A stretch of 35,794 nt of DNA, from assembly GCA_937877595.1 (NCBI GenBank), contig CALFIY010000076.1, positions 1-35,794 of the forward strand. Direction: 5' to 3'. Source of the stretch: an uncultured Prevotella sp. (GTDB lineage: Bacteria; Bacteroidota; Bacteroidia; Bacteroidales; Bacteroidaceae). Positions within the stretch are counted from its first letter, which is position 1. Every line of letters begins with the position of its first letter. This document shows, piece after piece, positions 25,239-32,755 of this stretch. Under the pieces are notes generated by a model. The model saw only the letters and a list, made by a program, of their open reading frames with translations, did not search any database and was not told the DNA's origin. Position numbers and translations under genes: made by a program.

Positions 25239-27197
25239 TTATTTGGAAATATATTTCTTGCCGCGGACAATGTATATACCGTTTGGCTGGCTTCCCGTGG
25301 ATGTTCCTATTCTGCGGCCGTCGAGGGTGTAGACGGCTGCTGGGGCAGAGGTTTGGCCGGCTGTAACGGTGCGGATGGCGGTGGTCAGAATCTCAGTGCC
25401 ATTTACGCTATAGTCCACACCAGAGACTATGGGCTGGCTGTCAGTGATGGTTACCTGTGCGGGCTGTTCCTGCACGCAACCGTCGATGTTCACCAGCACT
25501 TCGTAGGTGCCAAAGGGCACATTCTCGAAGCGGTACTGTCCGCTGGCGTCGGTTGTGGTCTGGGCCACTATGTCGCCGTCCTTTTGGCGCAGATAGATGG
25601 TGTAACTCGTCTCGTTGGCTTCGGCAGTCTTAAAGCCCCTCGCCCCGGCCGCGCCGTTGCTGACCGTACCTTCGATGATGCCGCTGCCCGTGAGAGGGGC
25701 AAAAGCGGGTTTAGCCTCTATGGTTATCTTCGGATATTCCGTGGAAGCATCCACCAGCGTGGCATCGCTCCACAGCAGTGCCCCATCGGCCCCATTATAA
25801 TAGGTGCCGATTGTGCCTTCGGTAGCATTCAGGCGGACGTAGTAGCCGTTATCTCTGTAAAGCACGCATAATTCATCGGCATTGGAGTAGGAACTGCTGA
25901 AATACAGGTAGTTTAGCACCCGCTCTTCCGTCAGCGTCCGCGATGCTTTCACCACCAGTTCACCGTCAATGTTCGGCCCAATAATGTCCACGGTAGAGTT
26001 GTTCAGGCGTTCGCCATTGAAGGTGGGTGTCACCTGAATAGAATTTGCCGTGAATGAGGTTATGACCGAAGAGTTGAAGACTTTGACTTTTGGATTGTCT
26101 TCTGTATAGTCGCCCGTGTAGTCACTCCCGTAGGCTTCGTACGTCAAGGAAACAGGCAGGCCTCCTACAATGAACCCGTTGTTCAGGGCCTGTAAGTAGC
26201 CGTCTGCTTGCTGCAGCACAGGCCAGTAGAAGGCATACTGACCTGGCTGACGCTCTTTGATGGTGATGTCCTCGCATGTCTTCTCTTTCGTCACATACTG
26301 CCAATCGTCTATAAACTCAATGACTTCATATTTCAGATTCTGACCCACGGGCTTGGGCAGTTCGTATTCGCTGTTCAGCACGAAACCGTCCTCGCCCATA
26401 TACGCCAGGCTGACACGCACGGGCATGTGTACGACCTCCGTGCCCCGTATGCGGAAATAGAACGATGTGGAGTTCTCACCGTGTACCTCGATGACGAGTT
26501 GATAACCGACATCCTCCATCGTGGGTGTGTAGTTGCTGGCCGTGGCTCCGCTGATGGCGTGCATGGCATAGTTGTTGGGATTGCGGCGATACCACTGGTA
26601 GGTGAAGTTTCCGTTCTCGTTGGTGTAATCGGTTTCTCCGACCCGCATCGTGCAGGTATATTGGAGTGGCATGCCCACCAGCGGATATATGGTGGAAGTG
26701 GATATTTCCGGTTCCGAACGCGATTCGGTGATGACCCTCGTCTCTGGAGCCTTGGCACCCACTGCATTGCTCACCCAACCATCCTTCGCCCCACCATGTA
26801 GCACCAGCCGAATGTCGGTGTCACTGGCTATGTAGACCCCTGTGGCCCAGGTAGATCCGCTTATCTGGTCAGGATAGCCCTCTCCCCTGAAAGGATTGAT
26901 GTAGTCTACCCATCCATCAGAGTATTCATCTCTGACCTGAATAGTGTAATAGGCACCGTCAGCACTCTCTACATTGTAAACGTAAGGGAAGGTGATGACG
27001 GCGTTGAAACCTCGTCCATCGCTGCAAACCACGTAGTCTAAGCACAAACCGGCGAATTGTCCCGCCACAGGGCCTTCCAGTTGCGGAAACTCTGGCAGTT
27101 GTCCTTTCGTCCCCGGCACTATAGTCACTGGGGTCAATGCAGCACTGGCCGACATGGTCAGCAGCACGGCTGCAATGAGCGTAAATAAATTTCTCAT
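25239..27197 (-). CDS. Secreted multidomain protein with carboxypeptidase-regulatory-like domain and C-terminal anchoring tail
   Basis: A 652-residue protein of unknown function. Signal peptide 1-20 (SASA-A), an N-terminal beta-rich region, an Ig-like segment at about 165-260 (YQWYRRNPNNYAMHAISGATASNYTPT...GYQLVIEVHG, as in bacterial Ig/PKD-like repeats), more beta strands, and a carboxypeptidase-regulatory-like domain at about 502-579 (SGIIEGTVSNG...GQYRFENVPFGTYEVLVNIDG). It ends in the short Bacteroidota C-terminal tail YTLDGRRIG...NGIYIVRGKKYISK (about 623-652), similar to sorting or anchoring tails, though type IX secretion cannot be shown here. The ATG at 27197 is preferred to an upstream TTG because it opens the signal peptide. 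It may be co-transcribed with the lipoprotein gene upstream. Confidence 0.8.
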   Translation of the reverse strand: MRNLFTLIAAVLLTMSASAALTPVTIVPGTKGQLPEFPQLEGPVAGQFAGLCLDYVVCSDGRGFNAVITFPYVYNVESADGAYYTIQVRDEYSDGWVDYINPFRGEGYPDQISGSTWATGVYIASDTDIRLVLHGGAKDGWVSNAVGAKAPETRVITESRSEPEISTSTIYPLVGMPLQYTCTMRVGETDYTNENGNFTYQWYRRNPNNYAMHAISGATASNYTPTMEDVGYQLVIEVHGENSTSFYFRIRGTEVVHMPVRVSLAYMGEDGFVLNSEYELPKPVGQNLKYEVIEFIDDWQYVTKEKTCEDITIKERQPGQYAFYWPVLQQADGYLQALNNGFIVGGLPVSLTYEAYGSDYTGDYTEDNPKVKVFNSSVITSFTANSIQVTPTFNGERLNNSTVDIIGPNIDGELVVKASRTLTEERVLNYLYFSSSYSNADELCVLYRDNGYYVRLNATEGTIGTYYNGADGALLWSDATLVDASTEYPKITIEAKPAFAPLTGSGIIEGTVSNGAAGARGFKTAEANETSYTIYLRQKDGDIVAQTTTDASGQYRFENVPFGTYEVLVNIDGCVQEQPAQVTITDSQPIVSGVDYSVNGTEILTTAIRTVTAGQTSAPAAVYTLDGRRIGTSTGSQPNGIYIVRGKKYISK

Positions 27198-27240
27198 AAG
27201 CCTCAAATCATTTTAAAATTAACGTGAGTCGAAGTAAGTC

Positions 27241-27366
27241 TTACGCAACAAGCCTGCTTTTATCAATGATTTCTATATTCATTTCGGGCTTCTTTGGCAG
27301 TAGATTGTAGGCAATAATCCCAGCGAACAGGTGTTTGTCATAGAGGTTCATTAGCGAGTCCTTCAT
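27241..27366 (-). CDS. Possible small ORF, 41 aa, unknown
   Basis: An ATG-started frame encoding a 41-residue, mixed-charge peptide (MKDSLMNLYDKHLF ... EIIDKSRLVA). AAGAGGAAC before the ATG resembles a ribosome-binding site. It lies 25 bases after the lipoprotein stop and 43 bases before the secreted protein gene on the same strand. No family was recognised; it could be a real small gene in the operon or a fragment of an older gene or insertion sequence. Confidence 0.3.
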   Translation of the reverse strand: MKDSLMNLYDKHLFAGIIAYNLLPKKPEMNIEIIDKSRLVA

Positions 27367-27391
27367 GTTCCTCTTAACTTACAGAAAATAA

Positions 27392-28645
27392 CTATTGTAT
27401 GCGCTTGAATTGCTCGAACGTGTAGTCTGAATCGCTCCAGCGGACAAGCAAGCGGTCGGTTATCTTGCTGTAGATGTACTTCACCGTATAGTCCTGGCCG
27501 CCGCGACCTGTTTCGTTGCCCTGCTTGGGATTGGTGTTGTCGCCGCTGTCGGCCAGCCAGTGAGTCCAGTGGCAGTCGATGTACGTCTCGTTGCTATCCT
27601 CTTTCAGTTGGTATGTACCCATAGTGCCTTCGGCAAAAACATTGTCGCGTATCCACCAGTGGCGAACAGTGCCGTCACTCTCTATCTCCCAGTATTCGTC
27701 CTCGTCGATAGGGTTATCGCCACCGGCCCAGATTTGTTCGGTGCTCTTCCAGTGGCCGACAAGTGTGCGGCCAAGGTCGGTACCCTCTTTGACGAGGCAG
27801 CCCATCTCGCCGCTCCAAATACTGTAAACGTAGAACAGATTGTCCTGTATCTGGAAGTTATTCCACTCGCCGCCCTGGAGCATGAAGCCCTCTACTTCCC
27901 AGTCAGCAGTGTCTGAATCCATCTTGCTGATGAAGTAGTAAGAGATGAACATTATCTGGTTGTCCTTAACGAGGTAGTAGCCTGCCATGCCTTCCGACCA
28001 GCCAAGATGATTGTCCATTGTCACGGCGACAGTGCCGTCGGCCTTCAGTTCGTAGCGCAACTCAATAGGCGTGCCGTCCCATGCGAAGTCTTCGCCAACC
28101 CATGTGCCGAGCACAGGCAGTCCGTTGTAGTCGCCAAAACCCCTGTAGGGCAGGTTGCCGGTGCGAGTGTAGGCAAACGTGCCGTAGTTTTCCACCGACT
28201 CGCAGAAAAGGGCACTGCCCTTGAAGAAGTAGTCGAGCGTGTCCTTGCGCGGCTGGAAATTCTGGTCGGCCTCAAAGGTCTGACTGTCGTAGTTGTAGTT
28301 GGAGCGATTGCTGAGGTTGACCACAATCTTGTCGCTGCCCAACTTGCTCCACGTTCCCTCGGTACGGCTTCTCGACTGGTCCCACGAGGAGCCGTCGTGG
28401 TTGGTCTCGTTGGAGAACGCTCCGCCGTCGGCAAACGTCAGCGTCTCAGTATAGGTGATGTTTCTGGTACCATCGCCGTTAGGAACGTCATCATTGAGAA
28501 TGTACTTCCACGTACCTGCAAGTTGGTCGGTGACAGGTGTCGGTGTAATGGTCAGCGGGTCGTCATCGTCGCCACATGCCACGAAGCCTGCACAGCATGC
28601 CATCATGCCAAGCGCGAGGCTCATAAGTCTGAATGTCTTGTTCAT
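27392..28645 (-). CDS. Surface lipoprotein with three lipocalin-like repeats
   Basis: A 417-residue lipoprotein. The signal peptide ends in a lipobox-like G-F-V-A-C (Cys at about 24), followed by G-D-D-D-D-P. Acidic residues right after the lipidated Cys are the Bacteroidota export signal for surface lipoproteins. The mature part has three related beta domains, each starting G-x-W: LAGTWKY (about 42), VLGTWVG (about 178) and LVGHWKS (about 294), each with a Y/W-E-x-x-x-D-G-T strand, like lipocalin-like domains of Bacteroidota. The ligand is unknown. The ATG at 28645 is chosen because the 48 upstream codons cross the promoter and lack a signal sequence. It is controlled by an operator matching that of the regulator gene next door. 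Confidence 0.85.
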   Translation of the reverse strand: MNKTFRLMSLALGMMACCAGFVACGDDDDPLTITPTPVTDQLAGTWKYILNDDVPNGDGTRNITYTETLTFADGGAFSNETNHDGSSWDQSRSRTEGTWSKLGSDKIVVNLSNRSNYNYDSQTFEADQNFQPRKDTLDYFFKGSALFCESVENYGTFAYTRTGNLPYRGFGDYNGLPVLGTWVGEDFAWDGTPIELRYELKADGTVAVTMDNHLGWSEGMAGYYLVKDNQIMFISYYFISKMDSDTADWEVEGFMLQGGEWNNFQIQDNLFYVYSIWSGEMGCLVKEGTDLGRTLVGHWKSTEQIWAGGDNPIDEDEYWEIESDGTVRHWWIRDNVFAEGTMGTYQLKEDSNETYIDCHWTHWLADSGDNTNPKQGNETGRGGQDYTVKYIYSKITDRLLVRWSDSDYTFEQFKRIQ

Positions 28646-28694
28646 AAAACCGTCTTTATTATTAATTAATGTGTATAGGTATTCGTGTTGTGTG

Positions 28695-28770
28695 CAAAAA
28701 TAGACAAACAAACCAGAACTTTCACTTACAAAAAATGCAAATCCACTGACAATGGCATGAATTGTCAGTG
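28695..28770 (-). promoter_or_regulatory. Promoter and operator of the lipoprotein gene
   Basis: The -7 element on the minus strand is TATTTTTG (28702-28695), 49 bases before the ATG. No TTTG -33 box is present. Instead boxes CACTTACA (28723-28730), CACTGACA (28744-28751) and inverted TGTCAGTG (28763-28770), in plus-strand reading, lie upstream. The first ends exactly 20 bases from the -7 element, and boxes 1 and 2 are 13 bases apart (21-bp period, two helical turns). The same set with the same distances is found before the AraC-type regulator gene, which suggests that regulator binds both. Confidence 0.7.
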
Positions 28771-28777
28771 GATTTGC
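28731..28777 (-). terminator. Terminator of the Kelch/AraC regulator gene, overlapping the operator
   Basis: A perfect 17-bp stem (28737-28753 with 28761-28777) with loop of seven bases starts 26 bases after the regulator's stop. On the minus strand it is followed by ATTTTTTG, a U-tract. Two of the operator boxes (CACTGACA and its inverted copy) form part of this stem, so one sequence seems to serve as terminator and binding site. Confidence 0.75.
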
Positions 28778-28802
28778 AGCAAACGGCAACTACCAGCGGC
28801 AC

Positions 28803-30539
28803 TCAGTCGACAGTCTGAAGCCATTCGCGAGGCGTCATGCCTGTAAACTGCTTGAAGACGCGGAAGAAACTCGTCTCATTGCTGAAGCCCGACTCTGCCC
28901 ACACGCCGCCTATCTTAATATCGCGATTGCCGAGCAGCATCTGCTTGGCATGCTCCACACGGTAGCCGTTGACAAACTGCGAGAACGACGTCACGCCAAA
29001 AGACATGACGGACTCCGAGGCCTGGCGGCGACCAATGCCAAGCGCTTCGGCCACGTCGCCAACTTTCAGTTCACTGTTGAGATATAGTTTCTGCTGCTCC
29101 ATGAGGTCTATGACGCGCTGCTTCAACTCTTCCGTCTCAGCAGACGTTTCGCCAGCATCTGCACCTGTCTTGCCACAGCAGGCCACTGCACCGCATGCTC
29201 CGCGCCTGCGGAGTATGACAGCGACAGCCAGCACTGTCAGCACGGCAAGGATTACGCCGGCGAGCCACCACATCCACACTGCTCCACCACCCTGCCCCAT
29301 TGCGTCGCCGCCAGTGCCGATGAGCAGGCGATAGGCTCCGCCCTGCGGATAGAAATGGTCATCGATAACTCCACCGACAAGCACGATGTCGCCCTCTGGA
29401 GTGATGACGGGCCTGCTTTCTCCCAAGTCGGGCAACACATCTGTGTAGCAAAGTCGGGCATCGGAAATCCTAACAGGGTCGCCGTTAGTATAGCGGAAAC
29501 TGTAGACATAGAACTTATGATTCCTGCTATAGCCTACGGCGTAGCCACGCTGCACGCGACGGTCTACGAGCAACGATGCAAAATAGTTGATGCTGTCGCC
29601 CGACGACGTGACTCGCGGCAGCGGTGCACTGTCGGCCACGATGCGGACGGTGGTGTCGCACACCTCGGCTATGCGGAAGTCAAACTTGTTGTTGATAACC
29701 AGTATGAGATAGCGATAGTCGTTAGTAGACACATTGCCTATCATGCAATCGCTGTAGGATGAGGGAATAAGCGGAGTGAAGGGCTGCCACTCACGGAAAA
29801 GGGGAACGTCAAAAGACGGGGCATGGACTCTGTCTACGATATAGGCAGAGTCTCTTCTGATATAACCGTTGTCGTATGAGCCGAAAATGACGGCATCGTT
29901 GCTGCTGATGGGGAGAATGTAGGGTACGGCACGGCGGAAGGAGGTGCTGTTGGCCATGGCGAAGGTCTTCTTGCCGTCAAAAAGTTCGGTGTTGTCGGCA
30001 TGAAACCAGTTGCCCGAAATGACAACCTCACCATTGGGCAACTCAACTGCGGAGGCATACATGCGCTTGGTATCCAGACAGCCGAAGCCTGTAAACTTAT
30101 GGCTTGAGGGATTCCACCGCTCTACGGTGTGCGTCTGGCCTATGCCAAGGTCCTGCAGACTGCCGCCAGCCATCAGGATGTCGCCACTGCGCAACTGCAA
30201 ACCGGTGCCGAAGTCGTGCACATAGACCATAGGCACCACGTACCACCGGCCCTCGCTGTAGTATTCGGCAGTAGGCGTCATAACAAAACCGTCCTTATGG
30301 CCGCCCATGACCACTATCTCGTTGCCACAGACAAACGTCTGGTGACCGGCGCGCGCAATATTCAAATCGGGGAGCCGCTCCACACGCAGATGCTCCACGA
30401 CAGGCGCACCAGTATCTCTTCCGCCATCGGCGACAGCACGCGACTCTGCCTTTGCCGTCGACACGACGAGGCAGGACAGCAGATACGCTGTACTGACAAT
30501 TACGCTTGATATTTTCTGTCTGACGACTCCTTGTGTCAT
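28803..30539 (-). CDS. Membrane-anchored AraC-family regulator with Kelch-type periplasmic sensor
   Basis: A 578-residue one-component regulator. A signal sequence (about 1-28) is followed by a Kelch-like beta-propeller at about 30-400 with repeated G-G and N-G-E-V-V-I-S-G type motifs (VVMGGHKDGF, ILMAGGSLQDL, VVISGNWF, IVLVGGVIDD). One transmembrane helix lies at about 420-443, then a Cys/Ala-rich linker, a helical stretch (ETEELKQRVIDLMEQQKLYLN) and an AraC-type double helix-turn-helix to the end (about 493-578; LKVGDVAEALGIGRRQ, GVWAESGFSNETSFFRVFKQFTGMTPREW). It should sense a periplasmic ligand and act on DNA from the membrane. An ATG at 30566 is an alternative start; 30539 gives a better signal peptide. 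It is likely autoregulated and controls the adjacent lipoprotein gene. Confidence 0.88.
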   Translation of the reverse strand: MTQGVVRQKISSVIVSTAYLLSCLVVSTAKAESRAVADGGRDTGAPVVEHLRVERLPDLNIARAGHQTFVCGNEIVVMGGHKDGFVMTPTAEYYSEGRWYVVPMVYVHDFGTGLQLRSGDILMAGGSLQDLGIGQTHTVERWNPSSHKFTGFGCLDTKRMYASAVELPNGEVVISGNWFHADNTELFDGKKTFAMANSTSFRRAVPYILPISSNDAVIFGSYDNGYIRRDSAYIVDRVHAPSFDVPLFREWQPFTPLIPSSYSDCMIGNVSTNDYRYLILVINNKFDFRIAEVCDTTVRIVADSAPLPRVTSSGDSINYFASLLVDRRVQRGYAVGYSRNHKFYVYSFRYTNGDPVRISDARLCYTDVLPDLGESRPVITPEGDIVLVGGVIDDHFYPQGGAYRLLIGTGGDAMGQGGGAVWMWWLAGVILAVLTVLAVAVILRRRGACGAVACCGKTGADAGETSAETEELKQRVIDLMEQQKLYLNSELKVGDVAEALGIGRRQASESVMSFGVTSFSQFVNGYRVEHAKQMLLGNRDIKIGGVWAESGFSNETSFFRVFKQFTGMTPREWLQTVD

Positions 30540-30588
30540 GTTGTTCTGTCCGCTATTCTTAAACATAAGACACCACAATAGTGTGAAG

Positions 30589-30663
30589 CAAAAGTAGGGA
30601 AAATATACAAAACTTCCACTTACATTTCACGAATTATCACTGACAGTGCACGAAATGTAAGTG
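30589..30663 (-). promoter_or_regulatory. Promoter and operator of the Kelch/AraC regulator gene
   Basis: The -7 element on the minus strand is TACTTTTG (30596-30589). Upstream, in plus-strand reading, lie CACTTACA (30617-30624), CACTGACA (30638-30645) and inverted TGTAAGTG (30656-30663). The first box ends exactly 20 bases from the -7 element and the first two are 13 bases apart, the same as before the lipoprotein gene. A 12-bp inverted repeat CACTTACATTTC/GAAATGTAAGTG frames the site and CACTG-A-CAGTG is a palindrome within it. The site begins 18 bases after the AGCS gene's stop and may also be a weak terminator for it. Confidence 0.7.
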
Positions 30664-30680
30664 AAATTCTCCCAATATGG

Positions 30681-32030
30681 CTACATCTCGTCGTCCAGTC
30701 TGCCAGCCCACAGATACTTGTGCGTCTCACTGGCCGCCACTCCACTCAGCAACAGCAGAGCCACCAGATTGGGAATAGCCATCAGCGCATTCATGCAGTC
30801 GGCAATGTTCCAGATAATGTCCAGATTGATAATGCTTCCGAAGAACAGGGCCACGATATAGAGTATGCGATAGAAACGGTTTATACGGCGGCCTTCAATG
30901 TAGTTGACAGCACTCTCGCCGTAATAACTCCACCCCAAAATAGTGCTGAAGGCAAAGGTAAGAATACCAAATGTCAGCAAGGGGGCACCGATGTAGGGTA
31001 TCTTGGAGAAAGCCACCTTGGTCAGCGCCGCTCCGTCGGCATAACTGATATCAGGATAGGCCAGTATGCTACTGACCAAGACCAGTCCCGTCAGTGCACA
31101 GATGACAACGGTGTCCCAGAATGTGCCCGTGCTCGACACCAGCGCCTGTCGTACGGGATTGCGTGTCTGCGCCGCCGCTGCCACGATAGGAGCCGAGCCC
31201 ATGCCGCTCTCATTGGAAAAAAGGCCACGGGCTATACCATAGCGTGCCGCCATCATCACAGTGGCACCGACAAAGCCGCCACCTGCTGCCGACGGATTGA
31301 AGGCAGAATGTACTATCAGTTTCAATGCCGGCCATACATAGCCGCTATTCATACACAGGATGACAATACAGCCGACAACATACAACACGGCCATGAAAGG
31401 AACCAATACGGTACATACACGGGAAATGCTGCGCACGCCTCCTAAGATAACCGTCGCCGTCAGCACACAAACGAAGGCACCCACAATCCATGTTGGCAGC
31501 CCGAACGTCTCATGGGCTAACATGGCTATACTGTTGGCCTGGACGGTACAGCCGATGCCAAACGATGCCAACGCCGTGAATACGGCAAACAGCACGGCAA
31601 GCCACTTCATGTGCAAGCCACATTCCAAGGCATACATAGGACCGCCATACAGATGACCGTCGGCACCCCGCACGCGGTATTTCACGGCTAACAGACTCTC
31701 GGCATATTTCGTCGACATTCCGAAAATTCCCGTCAACCAGCACCATAGCACAGCCCCCGGACCGCCCAAAGCCACCGCCGTTGCCACGCCCACTATATTT
31801 CCTGTGCCGATCGTCGCCGCAAGCGCTGTGGCCAACGCGCCAAACTGGCTCACGTCGCCCGTCGCCTGAATGTCTTTCTTCACCGACAGGCGTATGCCCG
31901 TCAACAACTTGCGCTGAGGTACACGCAGCCGCACCGTCAGATACAAATGCGTACCCAACAGCAACACTATCATGGGCCATCCCCACAACACAGAACTTAA
32001 CAACTGGAAAAAGTCATTTATCGTCTCCAT
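30681..32030 (-). CDS. AGCS family alanine/glycine:sodium symporter
   Basis: A 449-residue inner-membrane transporter of the alanine or glycine:cation symporter family (LeuT fold, about 10-11 hydrophobic segments). The family signature G-T-G-N-I-V-G-V-A-T-A (about 75-85) and LYGGPMYALE (about 127-136) are present, as are the conserved NESGMGSAPI (about 273) and TGTFWDTVVICALTGLV stretches. It imports small neutral amino acids with Na+. Length is normal. It has its own promoter and lies 115-140 bases upstream of the regulator gene, so it may be independent of that module. Confidence 0.94.
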   Translation of the reverse strand: METINDFFQLLSSVLWGWPMIVLLLGTHLYLTVRLRVPQRKLLTGIRLSVKKDIQATGDVSQFGALATALAATIGTGNIVGVATAVALGGPGAVLWCWLTGIFGMSTKYAESLLAVKYRVRGADGHLYGGPMYALECGLHMKWLAVLFAVFTALASFGIGCTVQANSIAMLAHETFGLPTWIVGAFVCVLTATVILGGVRSISRVCTVLVPFMAVLYVVGCIVILCMNSGYVWPALKLIVHSAFNPSAAGGGFVGATVMMAARYGIARGLFSNESGMGSAPIVAAAAQTRNPVRQALVSSTGTFWDTVVICALTGLVLVSSILAYPDISYADGAALTKVAFSKIPYIGAPLLTFGILTFAFSTILGWSYYGESAVNYIEGRRINRFYRILYIVALFFGSIINLDIIWNIADCMNALMAIPNLVALLLLSGVAASETHKYLWAGRLDDEM

Positions 32031-32093
32031 CGTCGAAACAAATTATTTATGGACGAATACCTACTACCATTTTTTTAAAAAACATTTTCGCTG

Positions 32094-32101
32094 CAAAGAT
32101 A
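32094..32101 (-). promoter_or_regulatory. -7 promoter element of the AGCS symporter gene
   Basis: TATCTTTG on the minus strand, 63 bases before the ATG at 32030. The -33 region is AT-rich without a clear TTTG. Confidence 0.6.
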
Positions 32102-32142
32102 TGAAGAAGCAAGGAAAATGTTAAACTTTTTTTGGGTTTTCA

Positions 32143-32173
32143 TTTGTGTTCCTCATCCAATAGACTATCTTTG
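32143..32173 (+). promoter_or_regulatory. Plus-strand promoter without a following gene
   Basis: TTTG (32143-32146), 19 bases, TATCTTTG (32166-32173): a perfect fit to the Bacteroidota promoter, divergent from the AGCS promoter. The expected start point (about 32177) is an ATG that meets TAG two codons later. Confidence 0.65.
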
Positions 32174-32176
32174 CTC

Positions 32177-32712
32177 ATGACTTAGTCTGTCAACTCTGTT
32201 GACACGACAAGCCAAGACATTGGGGAACAGAGGTCACCAAGCCATTTGTAGGGCAGACCTCAGAAAGGCGTTTACTTAACGTTACTATTCCGTAGGAAAT
32301 CAAGGAAGTTTGGAATGTGGAAGTTATTACGTTGATTTCCGTGTAAGTCGTTATAAATTAGCCCATTTGCGCTAATTTGCTTTATTCTTGAACTTGCGAA
32401 CATGGACGAATGTTGAGGCTGTTCCGTTACCAAAGTGTTACCTGCGATTGTTTGGGTAATATGTGTAGAATAGGATAATCTGTACAAGATTCTTTGTGGC
32501 TCGGGATAATATACATGTTCTGACATATTTTGCATGGCAGGGGATGCTCTGAGATTGTTTAATTTTGCAAGTTGGTGCAGATAATGCATAAGGTGACAGA
32601 ATTGACAAACGAATATCAGAAAAAAGGATGCAGAAAAGTGGGGAAAATAATATAAAATGTGATTAATTGCTAAATATCTTGGCATAATGTATCCTATTTG
32701 GATAAAAATCAC
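32177..32712 (+). other. Long intergenic region; possible non-coding RNA at its start
   Basis: About 535 bases without a convincing gene, becoming AT-rich towards the right. At its left end, downstream of a good promoter, are two small hairpins: GTCAAC-TCT-GTTGAC (32189-32203) and GAGGTC/GACCTC (32230-32235 with 32256-32261). A stop-free minus frame of about 150 codons covers 32272-32727 but has no recognisable domain and overlaps the next promoter. The composition change suggests the left edge of an acquired island lies here. No direct repeats marking an insertion were recognised. Confidence 0.35.
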
Positions 32713-32720
32713 TAATTTTG
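32713..32720 (+). promoter_or_regulatory. -7 promoter element of the tcmP gene
   Basis: TAATTTTG on the plus strand, 35 bases before the ATG at 32756. TTTG at 32697-32700 is too close (12 bases) to be a standard -33 box. Confidence 0.5.
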
Positions 32721-32755
32721 TACTCAATATAATTCACAATCAAATAGAATTGACG

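Noticed and set aside
25219..25241. Plus-strand terminator: 6-bp stem followed by TTTTATTT
   Set aside because: No plus-strand gene ends nearby beyond the DPP IV gene 540 bases away; the stem is short. It is possible but unsupported.
32272..32727. Minus-strand frame of 151 codons in the long intergenic region
   Set aside because: No recognisable family or promoter, an uneven residue pattern, and it overlaps the tcmP promoter. It might be debris at an island edge but I cannot support a gene.
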